Below are positions 21,095 through 33,345 of a stretch of 64,000 bases of DNA, in pieces. The number at the start of each line of letters is the position of its first letter. Within the stretch, counting starts at the first letter, position 1. The translations under genes and the position numbers were made by a program. The DNA comes from Impatiens glandulifera. Taxonomy: Eukaryota > Streptophyta > Magnoliopsida > Ericales > Balsaminaceae. The stretch covers positions 2,503,676-2,567,675 of the forward strand of contig NC_061867.1 in NCBI RefSeq assembly GCF_907164915.1, read 5' to 3'. The notes under the pieces were generated by a model. The model was not told the DNA's origin. It searched no databases and was given only the letters and a program-made list of their open reading frames with translations.

Positions 21095-21680
21095 CTCACA
21101 ATCATCTGTAGAAGCCGAATATCGTAGTTTTGCGAATACGATATGTGAGATCAAATGAATATGTTATCTTCTAAATGACTTGAGAGTCAAAACAACATTT
21201 TCAATTAGACTTTGATGTGACAATCAAGTGTGTGGATCTTCGAAAATACAGTTTTTCATGAAAGAACGAAACAAATCGAAATCAATTGTGAAACAAATTT
21301 AAAATTGGAATTATTTTGTTGCAACATATTCCGTTCAAACATTTTTTGAAAAGTATTAACTGTCATCCATTTTCAGAATTAAAGAACAAACTTAATTTTT
21401 AAAATATTCAGAGGAGGGATATAAAACAATATGTTAAGCTTGTTTTATTTATTAAATTATGTTATATTTTAATACATTATGTTCTTCATATATTTAAACG
21501 TAAACAAAACAATCATTTAAGGATTGTTTTGTAATTATTATATTTTATTATTAAAAGGTAAAAGATTTGATAATCCCCAAAGTTGCTTTTTATTTTTTCT
21601 ATCGGTAACCTTAGCTCAATATTCTCTCATCTCGTTGATTCACCGCCATTGTCACAAATTTCCAGGTTTCTTTCATTCAA
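21095..21680 (+). mobile_element. Copia RNase H/LTR scrap (array unit 2)
   Basis: Same fragment as in unit 1 with a few base changes (for example AATACGATATGTG where unit 1 has AATATGATATGTG). It keeps the in-frame stop after SFANT/MICEIK-type wording, the GAGGAGGGA tract and the TGTTAAGC start. Confidence 0.7.
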
Positions 21681-21720
21681 TCAAACAAAACAGTTAATAA
21701 AATGTATTTAACATAAATTG

Positions 21721-22011
21721 TTATTGTTTTGACAAGGAAATATAAAACTGTTTGTTACAACTCTTGAATGCAGGAGCAACAACTGTTATTTTAGCCTGAG
21801 GAATAATAATAGTAGAATTACTTTGGCATATTGATACTGTTGTTGTTGTGTTCCTTGTTATTGTATTTGTTAACACCGAACCAGTTGGGCAGAAAACAAC
21901 CTTGTAGTCAGTTCCTCCCGGGCAAGTAATAATAGTAGAATTGTATATTAATAAAATTATATTTAAATTTGTATTTATATGATTTAAATTTCTAGGACTG
22001 TTTGGGATCAT
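21721..22011 (-). pseudogene. TLP C-terminal fragment in array unit 2
   Basis: 96-residue open frame with the TLP tail [16 protein letters not shown] to FYISLSKQ. It differs from unit 1 by Pro for Ser near the start and Ser for Phe near the end. No signal peptide or TLP core. Confidence 0.9.
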
Positions 22012-22157
22012 AAATTACTCTCTGCTAACTAACGAAAGTTGGAGAAAAGACTACATAAAAGAAAATTGGCAAGTCCAATTTGGAGAAAAGACTATTAAAA
22101 AAAATTAAGTGGGAATATTGAGATACACAATATCGAACAAAACCTTGGGAGTACAAT

Positions 22158-22364
22158 CAGGGGCGGAGCCAGGATTTCAAACTTATCCGGGCTAATTTTT
22201 TATTCAAAAAATCTACCGGGCTAGTTATGTCGCCAACACCTTTTAGCGACGGGAAATAACCAATAACGACGGTAATGTACTGTCGTTATTGATTAAATAC
22301 ATATAGTCTATTTGGGGCTACCCGGGTTCCAGCCCGGGCCGGCTTGTATTTGGCTCCGCCCCTA
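22158..22364. mobile_element. hAT-type MITE (array unit 2)
   Basis: CAGGGGCGGAGCC at the left and GGCTCCGCCCCTA at the right (last base changed), with AGTACAAT at both flanks (22150-22157, 22365-22372). Same insertion as in unit 1, copied with the unit. Confidence 0.9.
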
Positions 22365-22689
22365 AGTACAATATAACTTTTATTTTTTAAATATCTTTTA
22401 TTAATTTTAGGTTTAATAGTTTATTTGTCAGAATTTATGAAAACAAATCAAATTATTGAGAAATAAAAAACAAGCAAATTTTTCATAGATAAAAAGTCAA
22501 ACCTCAAGTGTGTGGCAAGTGTGTGTCACAAAGATTTGGAACTCAAAATTCAATTTGTCAAATTGTGCCTTGTTTGACCAAAGAAAGTACCTTTAAAGTT
22601 TAAATAAAAAATAAAGCATTTGTAAACTAAAAGAAGAAAATGACTCCAAACAGGCCCAAATTTCTAGAATAATAAGGGCTTGTTTTTTT

Positions 22690-23468
22690 AGACTAAATTA
22701 AATTTTCATTTTTTCACTGATAAGACGAGATCTTGTTTGATAAGAAATGACTATAATACCCTTATATTTATTTTTGTAGAGTTTTCAAAAAATTCTACAA
22801 ATAATATTAATAAATTTTAATATTACTTATAATAATACAAAAGTTTAATTATTTAAATAGTTTTTTATATTGAATATTTTGTTTTTTTATTAAAAATATT
22901 TAAATTAATATTTATAAAATATTTTTTAATTTAATAAAAAAAGTTTAAAACAATTAAATAATATAATAAGATTTTCAATACATAAATAATTAAAAAAATA
23001 ATTAAAAAATATTAATAAATTTTAGTTAAAAATTTAGTTAATAAATAATTAAAATAATATTTATTTAAATTTCATTAATTTATATAATAATTGATTATTA
23101 TTTTTTAAGTTTTTAATTCAAAATAATTAAAATATATATTTTTAAAATATCTTTGATTTATATTTAATATTTATTTATTTTATATAAAAATTTGAAAATA
23201 TTTAAAAATTATTTATATAATTTTATTAAGATTTAATAATTTAAAAAACAATTTAACTCATAAATTATATATATATTAAAACGTTATTTAAATTATTTAA
23301 ATTTTATTTAAAATAAGTTAATAAATAATATTGGATTTAGAAATAATAATAAAAGTATTTATGTTTTATATTTTTAATAAATATAAATTTTAACACCGAT
23401 ATATAATTTATTTTAAAAAATAAAATCTTATTTATAAAATTATATTATTCTAAATTTTAATTAATATT

Positions 23469-23508
<40 letters not shown>

Positions 23509-25702
23509 TTCGGTTAAATTTTATATAATGTTTTTAATATAGTTAATATAATTTTTAAAATAAAATATTTTTATAATTATAAAAATATATAAAATAATAA
23601 TTTCATCTTTTCAAAAAAATAAGAATTTGTTAATTTTATATAAAATTAATAATTTTATTTTATCAGTTTTTTTAAATCTAAATAAATCCTTTTATTTATT
23701 TAAATAAATAAACTAAAATAAATTAATAAAATCTAATAAATATATTAGTTAAAGATAAAAAACTATTATATTTATTTATATTTTAAATATATATTTTTAA
23801 ACTAAATTTTAAATTACTTAATTAATTAATAATATTGTTTTAATTTAGTAAATTGATATTATAAATATATTAAATAAATATACATACCATAAATATTTAT
23901 TTATATTTTTAAAATCTTGTTATCTAAATCATATTATTTTATTTTTCTATTCTTTTTTTTTCTTTTTAACAATTTAATTAAAATTATTAGAAATATGTTC
24001 ATAAATTTAATTATAATAATAATTATTGTAAAAAATAATTGTTTTAAAATTTATTATAAAATAATATACAAAAAATTATTAGAAATATGTTCATAAATTT
24101 AATTATAATCATAATTATTTTAAAAATAATTGTTGTAAAATTTATTATAAAATAATATACTTATTGTTTAAAAATAAAATAATAAAATTTAAATATTTTT
24201 TTATTGTTTAAAAATAAAATAATTTAAAATTTAGTTTAAAAAATAAATTTAAAAATTATAAAATAATATTTTTAATTATTTATTGAATTTGTTTGAAATG
24301 TGTAGAATGACTTCTAAAAACATATATTTTTTATTATTAATTGTAAAAATATAAATTGTAATATTAAAATTGATCATAAAATAAGAATTAGAAAATTTCA
24401 ATAAATTAATCATATTATTCTTAACATACAGATTATTTATAATTTATAAAGAAAGAGGAGGAACTAGAGATTTAAAAAAAATGATTCTTTCATGAAAAAT
24501 CAAAATTTATTAATTTTTATATAAAAATAATAATTTTTTTATATTTTTTAAAAATAAATAATTTTATTTATTTAAATAAAATAATAAAAACTAATAAATA
24601 TATTAGTTAAAGATTAAAAATATTATATTTACGAATATTTTAAATATATTTTTTTATAACTAAATTTTAAATTATATTAAGAATAATTATTAAAATTTCT
24701 ATATTATTTTAAAATAATTTTTTAAACAATAATTTTTTAAATATCTATGATTATAACTAAATTTATTAACTTCTTTCTAATAATTTTTAATTAAATTGAT
24801 AAAAAGAAAAGGAAATGGAAAAATAAATTAAATGATTTAACTAATAAAAAATTTAAAATATTTCATTAATAATAATAATAAAAATTCTATAATAAAATTA
24901 AAATTTATTTATTGTTTATGTACTTTTTATTAATTATTTATAACAATTTGATTATTTTATATGTTAAAAATATATTTATTTATATTAAATATTTTTGAAC
25001 ATCTTAATTACAGTGTGAAATTATTATAATTATTATTATTATCATTATAATAATTATTGTAATTATTATAATTATTATAATAATAATAATTTGTTTTATT
25101 TTAATTATTATTAATATTATTTTGAAAAAGGTATACATATATATATTTTACTATTATTATAATTTTCTTAAAGTTATAAAATGCAAAAAAAAAATATATA
25201 TATATATATATGGAAAAAATATAGTTACTTTATAAATCAGTCCTTACTAACTAAAAAATTATTTTTCACCTTTTCCATTTATCAAAATTTAAGAGTTATT
25301 GACGAGAGTGGTCTGTTATATTCATATTTTTATTAATGAATAATCAGTGTTTTTAAAATTTGTAGAAAAAAACTAGTTTGTAAAAAAGACATTATTATTA
25401 TAATTTTAACAAAATTTAGAATAATTAAAAAAAATGTAAAAACATTATTAATATTATTATTATTATTAAAATTTTTATTATTATAATTATTATTATTATT
25501 TAAATATATATATATATATTTATTATTATTATTATTATAATTATTATTATAATTATAATTATTAAAATTATTAAACTATTATTATATTATTATATTATTA
25601 CTATAATAATAATAATAATAATAATTATTATTATTAATTTGATAATTATTATATTTATTATTTTTATTGTTATAATTATTATAATTATTATAATATATGA
25701 CT
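22690..25702. repeat. Extreme AT-rich block, array unit 2
   Basis: Counterpart of 17760-20735. It has a longer (TA)n at about 23477-23507 and contains the 60-bp stretch near 25311 that is absent from unit 1. No gene seen. Confidence 0.9.
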
Positions 25703-25839
25703 TTTTGTCCAGATTCAATGTTCAGATTCAAGACGATCCTATTAGATTAGGTAAATCAAGAAACAAACAAAAGTCTAAACATCAGAAATTGCCTAAGGTA
25801 AGCCTGGCAAGACCCCAGACTAGAGCAGAAATTTCCTAA
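25703..25839 (+). other. Exon-like scrap, end of unit 2
   Basis: An open frame (FLSRFNVQIQDDPIRLG, then KSRNKQKS...KLPK) ends at a splice-donor-like AAG|GTAAGC, flanked on the left by an AT-rich run and TTGTCCAG, which could be an acceptor. It looks like a single captured exon. The protein is not recognised. Confidence 0.3.
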
Positions 25840-26045
25840 GGCAGTCCATTAAATAAAATAAAGAACAAATTTCTAGTATTTTATAATTATCAAATGGTTT
25901 AACCTAGTGGTTTAGGGTGAAAAATTAAGTTTATACTCTAGTCATGAGTTTTAACCTTACCAAAAGTTAATTTTTTATCATTTTTTTTAACGATCAAAAT
26001 TCACGTTTTTTTTAGGTTGGGCAGCTCAAAAGTCGGGGCCGGCTC

Positions 26046-26640
26046 TGCTCACAATCATCTGTAGAAGCCGAATATCGTAGTTTTGCGAATACGATATGTG
26101 AGATCAAATGAATATGTTATCTTCTAAATGACTTGAGAGTCAAAACAACATTTTCAATTAGACTTTGGTGTGACAATCAAGTGAGTGGATCTTCGAAAAT
26201 ACAGTTTTTCATGAAAGAACGAAACAAATCGAAATCAATTGTGAAACAAATTTAAAATTGGAATTATTTTGTTGCAACATATTCCGTTCAAACATTTTTT
26301 GAAAAGCATTAGCTGTCATCCATTTTCAGAATTAAAGAACAAACTTAATTTTTAAAATATTCAGAGGAGGGATATAAAACAATATGTTAAGCTTGTTTTA
26401 TTTATTAAATTATGTTATATTTTAATACATTATGTTCTTCATATATTTAAACGTAAACAAAACAATCATTTAAGGATTGTTTTGTAATTATTATATTTTA
26501 TTATTAAAAGGTAAAAGATTTGATAATCCCCAAGTTGCTTTTTATTTTTTCTATCGGTAACCTTAGCTCAATATTCTCTCATCTCGTTGATTCACCGCCA
26601 TTGTCACAAATTTCCAGGTTTCTTTCATTCAATCAAACAA
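26046..26640 (+). mobile_element. Copia RNase H/LTR scrap (array unit 3)
   Basis: Same fragment as units 1 and 2, with the in-frame stop, GAGGAGGGA polypurine tract and TGTTAAGCTTG. No intact domain. Confidence 0.7.
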
Positions 26641-26672
26641 AACAGTTAATAAAATGTATTTAACATAAATTG

Positions 26673-26963
26673 TTATTGTTTTGACAAGGAAATATAAAAC
26701 TGTTTGTTACAACTCTTGAATGCAGGAGCAACAACTGTTATTTTAGCCTGAGGAATAATAATAGTAGAATTACTTTGGCATATTGATACTGTTGTTGTTG
26801 TGTTCCTTGTTATTGTATTTGTTAACACCGAACCAGTTGGGCAGAAAACAACCTTGTAGTCAGTTCCTCCCGGGCAAGTAATAATAGTAGAATTGTATAT
26901 TAATAAAATTATATTTAAATTTGTATTTATATGATTTAAATTTCTAGGACTGTTTGGGATCAT
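26673..26963 (-). pseudogene. TLP C-terminal fragment in array unit 3
   Basis: Protein-identical to the unit 2 copy (96 residues, TLP tail with two extra cysteines, no signal peptide). Confidence 0.9.
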
Positions 26964-27109
26964 AAATTACTCTCTGCTAACTAACGAAAGTTGGAGAAAA
27001 GACTACATAAAAGAAAATTGGCAAGTCCAATTTGGAGAAAAGACTATTAAAAAAAATTAAGTGGGAATATTGAGATACACAATATCGAACAAAACCTTGG
27101 GAGTACAAT

Positions 27110-27316
27110 CAGGGGCGGAGCCAGGATTTCAAACTTATCCGGGCTAATTTTTTATTAAAAAAATCTACCGGGCTAGTTATGTCGCCAACACCTTTTAGCG
27201 ACGGGAAATAACCAATAACGACGGTAATGTACTGTCGTTATTGATTAAATACATATAGTCTATTTGGGGCTACCCGGGTTCCAGCCCGGGCCGGCTTGTA
27301 TTTGGCTCCGCCCCTG
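27110..27316. mobile_element. hAT-type MITE (array unit 3)
   Basis: CAGGGGCGGAGCC...GGCTCCGCCCCTG with AGTACAAT at both sides (27102-27109, 27317-27324). Confidence 0.9.
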
Positions 27317-27639
27317 AGTACAATATAACTTTTATTTTTTAAATATCTTTTATTAATTTTAGGTTTAATAGTTTATTTGTCAGAATTTATGAAAACAAAT
27401 CAAATTATTGAGAAATAAAAAACAAGCAAATTTTTCATAGATAAAAAGTCAAACCTCAAGTGTGTGGCAAGTGTGTGTCACAAAGATTTGGAACTCAAAA
27501 TTCAATTTGTCAAATTGTGGCTTGTTTGACCAAAGAAAGTACCTTTAAAGTTTGAAATAAAAAATAAAGCATTTGTAAACTAAAAGAAGAAAATGACTCC
27601 AAACAGGCCCAAATTTCTAGAATAATAAGGGCTTGTTTT

Positions 27640-30600
27640 TTAGACTAAATTAAATTTTCATTTTTTTCACTGATAAGACGAGATCTTGTTTGATAAGAAA
27701 TGACTATAATACCCTTATATTTATTTTTTGTAGAGTTTTCAAAAAATTTTACAAATAATATTAATAAATTTTAATATTACTTATAATAATACAAAAGTTT
27801 AATTATTTAAATAGTTTTTTATATTGAATATTTTGTTTTTTTATTAAAAATATTTAAATTAATATTTATAAAATATTTTTTAATTTAATAAAAAAAGTTT
27901 AAAACAATTAAATAATATAATAAGATTTTCAATACATAAATAATTAAAAAAATAATTAAAAAATATTAATAAATTTTAGTTAAAAATTTAGTTAATAAAT
28001 AATTAAAATAATATTTATTTAAATTTCATTAATTTATATAATAATTGATTATTATTTTTTAAGTTTTTAATTCAAAATAATTAAAATATATATTTTTAAA
28101 ATATCTTTGATTTATATTTAATATTTATTTATTTTATATAAAAATTTGAAAATATTTAAAAATTATTTATATAATTTTATTAAGATTTAATAATTTAAAA
28201 AACAATTTAACTCATAAATTATATATATATATATATTAAAACGTTATTTAAATTATTTAAATTTTATTTAAAATAAGTTAATAAATAATATTGGATTTAG
28301 AAATAATAATAAAAGTATTTATGTTTTATATTTTTAATAAATATAAATTTTAACACCGATATATAATTTATTTTAAAAAATAAAATCTTATTTATAAAAT
28401 TATATTATTCTAAATTTTAATTAATATTATTATAATATATATATATATATACATATATATTCTTCGGTTAAATTTTATATAATGTTTTTAATATAGTTAA
28501 TATAATTTTTAAAATAAAATATTTTTATAATTATAAAAATATATAAAATAATAATTTCATCTTTTCAAAAAAATAAGAATTTGTTAATTTTATATAAAAT
28601 TAATAATTTTATTTTATCAGTTTTTTTAAATCTAAATAAATCCTTTTATTTATTTAAATAAATAAACTAAAATAAATTAATAAAATCTAATAAATATATT
28701 AGTTAAAGATAAAAACTATTATATTTATTTATATTTTAAATATATATTTTTAAACTAAATTTTAAATTACTTAATTAATTAATAATATTGTTTTAATTTA
28801 GTAAATTGATATTATAAATATATTAAATAAATATACATACCATAAATATTTATTTATATTTTTAAAATCTTGTTATCTAAATCATATTATTTTATTTTTC
28901 TATTCTTTTTTTTCTTTTTAACAATTTAATTAAAATTATTAGAAATATGTTCATAAATTTAATTATAATAATAATTATTGTAAAAAATAATTGTTTTAAA
29001 ATTTATTATAAAATAATATACAAAAAATTATTAGAAATATGTTCATAAATTTAATTATAATCATAATTATTTTAAAAATAATTGTTGTAAAATTTATTAT
29101 AAAATAATATACTTATTGTTTAAAAATAAAATAATAAAATTTAAATATTTTTTTATTGTTTAAAAATAAAATAATTTAAAATTTAGTTTAAAAAATAAAT
29201 TTAAAAATTATAAAATAATATTTTTAATTATTTATTGAATTTGTTTGAAATGTGTAGAATGACTTCTAAAAACATATATTTTTTATTATTAATTGTAAAA
29301 ATATAAATTGTAATATTAAAATTGATCATAAAATAAGAATTAGAAAATTTCAATAAATTAATCATATTATTCTTAACATACAGATTATTTATAATTTATA
29401 AAGAAAGAGGAGGAACTAGAGATTTAAAAAATGATTCTTTCATGAAAAATCAAAATTTATTAATTTTTATATAAAAATAATAATTTTTTTTATATTTTTT
29501 AAAAATAAATAATTTTATTTATTTAAATAAAATAATAAAAACTAATAAATATATTAGTTAAAGATTAAAAATATTATATTTACGAATATTTTAAATATAT
29601 TTTTTTATAACTAAATTTTAAATTATATTAAGAATAATTATTAAAATTTCTATATTATTTTAAAATAATTTTTTAAACAATAATTTTTTAAATATCTATG
29701 ATTATAACTAAATTTATTAACTTCTTTCTAATAATTTTTAATTAAATTGATAAAAAGAAAAGGAAATGGAAAAATAAATTAAATGATTTAACTAATAAAA
29801 AATTTAAAATATTTCATTAATAATAATAATAAAAATTCTATAATAGAATTAAAATTTATTTATTGTTTATGTACTTTTTATTAATTATTTATAACAATTT
29901 GCTTATTTTATATGTTAAAAATATATTTATTTATATTAAATATTTTTGAACATCTTAATTACAGTGTGCAATTATTATAATTATTATTATTATCATTATA
30001 ATAATTATTGTAATTATTATAATTATTATAATAATAATAATTTGTTTTATTTTAATTATTATTAATATTATTTTGAAAAAGGTATACATATATATATTTT
30101 ACTATTATTATAATTTTCTTAAAGTTATAAAATGCAAAAAAAATATATATATATATATGGAAAAAATATAGTTACTTTATAAATCAGTCCTTACTAACTA
30201 AAAAATTATTTTTCACCTTTTCCATTTATCAAAATTTAAGAGTTATTGACGAGAGTGGTCTGTTATATTCATATTTTTATTAATGAATAATCAGTGTTTT
30301 TAAAATTTGTAGAAAAAAACTAGTTTGTAAAAAAGACATTATTATTATAATTTTAACAAAATTTAGAATAATTAAAAAAAATGTAAAAACATTATTAATA
30401 TTATTATTATTATTAAAAATTTTATTATTATAATTATTATTATTATTTAAATATATATATATATATTTATTATTATTATTATTATAATTATTATTATAAT
30501 TATAATTATTAAAATTATTAAACTATTATTATATTATTATATTATTACTATAATAATAATAATAATTATTATTATTAATTTGATAATTATTATATTTATT

Positions 30601-30644
30601 ATTTTTATTGTTATAATTATTATAATTATTATAATATATGACTT
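27640..30644. repeat. Extreme AT-rich block, array unit 3
   Basis: Counterpart of 17760-20735 and 22690-25702; its (TA)n near 28434-28460 is interrupted by one C. No gene seen. Confidence 0.9.
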
Positions 30645-30780
30645 TTTGTCCAGATTCAATGTTCAGATTCAAGACGATCCTATTAGATTAGGTAAATCAA
30701 GAAACAAACAAAAGTCTCAACATCAGAAATTGCCTAAGGTAAGCCTGGCAAGACCCCATACTAGAGCAGAAATTTCCTAG
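30645..30780 (+). other. Exon-like scrap, end of unit 3
   Basis: Same open frame as at 25703 with small changes (KSQHQ for KSKHQ, ARPHT for ARPQT). It ends at the donor-like AAG|GTAAGC. Not recognised. Confidence 0.3.
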
Positions 30781-30985
30781 GGCAGTCCATTAAATAAAAT
30801 AAAGAACAAATTTCTAGTATTTTATAATTATCAAATGGTTTAACCTAGTGGTTTAGGGTGAAAAATTAAGTTTATACTCTAGTCATGAGTTTTAACCTTA
30901 CCAAAAGTTAATTTTTTATCATTTTTTTAACGATCAAAATTCACGTTTTTTTTAGGTTGGGCAGCTCAAAAGTCGGGGCCGGCTC

Positions 30986-31580
30986 TGCTCACAATCATCT
31001 GTAGAAGCCGAATATCGTAGTTTTGCGAATACGATATGTGAGATCAAATGAATATGTTATCTTCTAAATGACTTGAGAGTCAAAACAACATTTTCAATTA
31101 GACTTTGGTGTGACAATCAAGTGAGTGGATCTTCGAAAATACAGTTTTTCATGAAAGAACGAAACAAATCGAAATCAATTGTGAAACAAATTTAAAATTG
31201 GAATTATTTTGTTGCAACATATTCCGTTCAAACATTTTTTGAAAAGCATTAGCTGTCATCCATTTTCAGAATTAAAGAACAAACTTAATTTTTAAAATAT
31301 TCAGAGGAGGGATATAAAACAATATGTTAAGCTTGTTTTATTTATTAAATTATGTTATATTTTAATACATTATGTTCTTCATATATTTAAACATAAACAA
31401 AACAATCATTTAAGGATTGTTTTGTAATTATTATATTTTATTATTAAAAGGTAAAAGATTTGATAATCCCCAAGTTGCTTTTTATTTTTTCTATCGGTAA
31501 CCTTAGCTCAATATTCTCTCATCTCGTTGATTCACCGCCATTGTCACAAATTTTCAGGTTTCTTTCATTCAATCAAACAA
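30986..31580 (+). mobile_element. Copia RNase H/LTR scrap (array unit 4)
   Basis: Fourth copy of the same decayed fragment, with the same in-frame stop and polypurine tract. Confidence 0.7.
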
Positions 31581-31612
31581 AACAGTTAATAAAATGTATT
31601 TAACATAAATTG

Positions 31613-31903
31613 TTATTGTTTTGACAAGGAAATATAAAACTGTTTGTTACAACTCTTGAATGCAGGAGCAACAACTGTTATTTTAGCCTGAGGAATAATA
31701 ATAGTAGAATTACTTTGGCATATTGATACTGTTGTTGTTGTGTTCCTTGTTATTGTATTTGTTAACACCGAACCAGTTGGGCAGAAAACAACCTTGTAGT
31801 CAGTTCCTCCCGGGCAAGTAATAATAGTAGAATTGTATATTAATAAAATTATATTTAAATTTGTATTTATATGATTTAAATTTCTAGGACTGTTTGGGAT
31901 CAT
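31613..31903 (-). pseudogene. TLP C-terminal fragment in array unit 4
   Basis: 96-residue open frame identical in protein to units 2 and 3. The partial fourth unit ends before the AT-rich block. Confidence 0.9.
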
Positions 31904-32048
31904 AAATTACTCTCTGCTAACTAACGAAAGTTGAGAAAAGACTACATAAAAGAAAATTGGCAAGTCCAATTTGGAGAAAAGACTATTAAAAAAAATTAAG
32001 TGGGAATATTGAGATACACAATATCGAACAAAACCTTGGGAGTACAAT

Positions 32049-32256
32049 CAGGGGCGGAGTCAGGATTTCAAACTTATCCGGGCTAATTTTTTATTAAAAA
32101 AATCTACCCGGACTAGTTATGTCGCCAACACCTTTTAGCGACGGGAAATAACCAATAACGACGGTAATGTACTGTCATTATTTATTAAATACATATAGTC
32201 TATTTGGGGCTACCCGGGTTCCAGCCCGGGCCGGCTTGTATTTGGCTCCGCCCCTG
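32049..32256. mobile_element. hAT-type MITE (array unit 4)
   Basis: CAGGGGCGGAGTC at the left (one change) and GGCTCCGCCCCTG at the right. AGTACAAT flanks both ends (32041-32048, 32257-32264). Confidence 0.9.
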
Positions 32257-32687
32257 AGTACAATATAACTTTTATTTTTTAAATATCTTTTATTAATTTT
32301 AGGTTTAATAGTTTATTTGTCAGAATTTATGAAAACAAATCAAATTATTGAGAAATAAAAAACAAGCAAATTTTTCATAGATAAAAAGTCAAACCTCAAG
32401 TGTGTGGCAAGTGTGTGTCACAAAGAGTTGGAACTCAAAATTCAATTTGTCAAATTGTGGCTTGTTTGACCAAAGGAAAGTACCTTTAAAGTTTGAAATA
32501 AAAAATAAAGCATTTGTAAACTAAAAGAAGAAAATGACTCCAAACAGGCCCAAATTTCTAGAATAATAAGGGTTTGTTTGTTTAGACTAAATTAAATTTT
32601 CATTTTTTTCACTGATAAGACGAGATCTTGTTTGATAAGAAAGGACTATAATACCCTTATATTTATTTTGTAGAGTTTTCAAAAAAT

Positions 32688-33051
32688 AAAACAAGATTAG
32701 TAATTTGTTTCATATTTGATGGACATTTCCGCAATTTCAGCATCAACAAACCATGCCCGCATGGCCGGCTAGCTAATTTGGCCATTATATATGAACAACA
32801 GATGAACCATTTGATGTAAAATGATAAAGGTTGGATTTTTCCATTACAAAACAAGCTTGATCAATTCAAGAACAGAGAGAAAGAGAAAGAGATCCACCAC
32901 CCACCATTTGAACTTCTTGGAAATCAAACCCGACCATCTCCGGTATACCAATTCAAAAATCAGCACCAGCTGCCCTGGTTCTAAACCAGATCGATCCATT
33001 GAAGAAGCTGCATCTGATCTTCCAATATATTCCCAAATTCCCAAATCCCCA
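32688..33051 (+). promoter_or_regulatory. Probable native promoter and 5' leader of CLE copy 2
   Basis: A less AT-rich stretch with a TATA-like TTATATATG at about 32785 and an AG-rich leader (GAGAGAAAGAGAAAGAGATCC, about 32875) before the ATG at 33052. Copies 1 and 3 share only the last part, from ATTGAAGAAG onward; upstream they have Copia LTR sequence instead. This copy probably keeps the original 5' region. Confidence 0.5.
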
Positions 33052-33318
33052 ATGGTGAATCACAATTTCCCTGTCGTTTTCATTCTGCTCATATCTCTTA
33101 GTCTCATGAATCAAGATTCCAACTGTCGGCCAATCCCAAAACCATCGTCATCATCGGAGCAAATGGTAAAAACCCAATTTGATCTTCATAGTTTGATTCC
33201 ATCAACAACAAAAGCAGACCTAATCTATGGAGCTTCAAAACGAAAGATTCAGATAAGTTTTGACCGGATCAAGACCCCTCTCTATTCTTCTAGTTCTAGT
33301 TACAGTATCATCAAGTAA
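33052..33318 (+). pseudogene. CLE-type precursor copy 2, peptide motif deleted
   Basis: The first about 60 residues are almost the same as copy 1 (signal peptide VVFILLISLSL, then CRPIPKPSSSSEQ). A 26-bp deletion just after KRKI removes the whole CLE peptide segment and shifts the frame into the former 3' UTR, giving an 88-residue product ending SSSSYSIIK. The break has short repeats (CAG) at its edges, as in end joining. Without the 12-residue motif a CLE signal cannot be made. An Arg precedes the lost motif (SKRK), closer to the CLE consensus than copy 1. Confidence 0.75.
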
Positions 33319-33345
33319 TTAAGAATATGCAATCATTTATAAAAT

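Larger units (their letters stand above)
15967..32687. repeat. Tandem array of about 4.9-kb units (three full, one partial)
   Basis: Using GGCAAGAC(C/T)CC as the phase mark, the units start at 15967, 20855, 25806 and 30747, giving 4888, 4951 and 4941 bp; the last ends at about 32687, after 1.94 kb. Units are near identical apart from small indels in homopolymers and (TA)n. Each holds, in order, a SINE-like head, a Copia RNase H/PPT/LTR scrap (+), a TLP tail (-) and a hAT MITE. Full units add about 3 kb of extreme AT-rich DNA and a short exon-like scrap. A 60-bp stretch beginning GTCTGTTATATTC (about 25311 and 30257) is present in units 2 and 3 but missing from unit 1, so unit 1 is the odd one. 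Confidence 0.95.
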
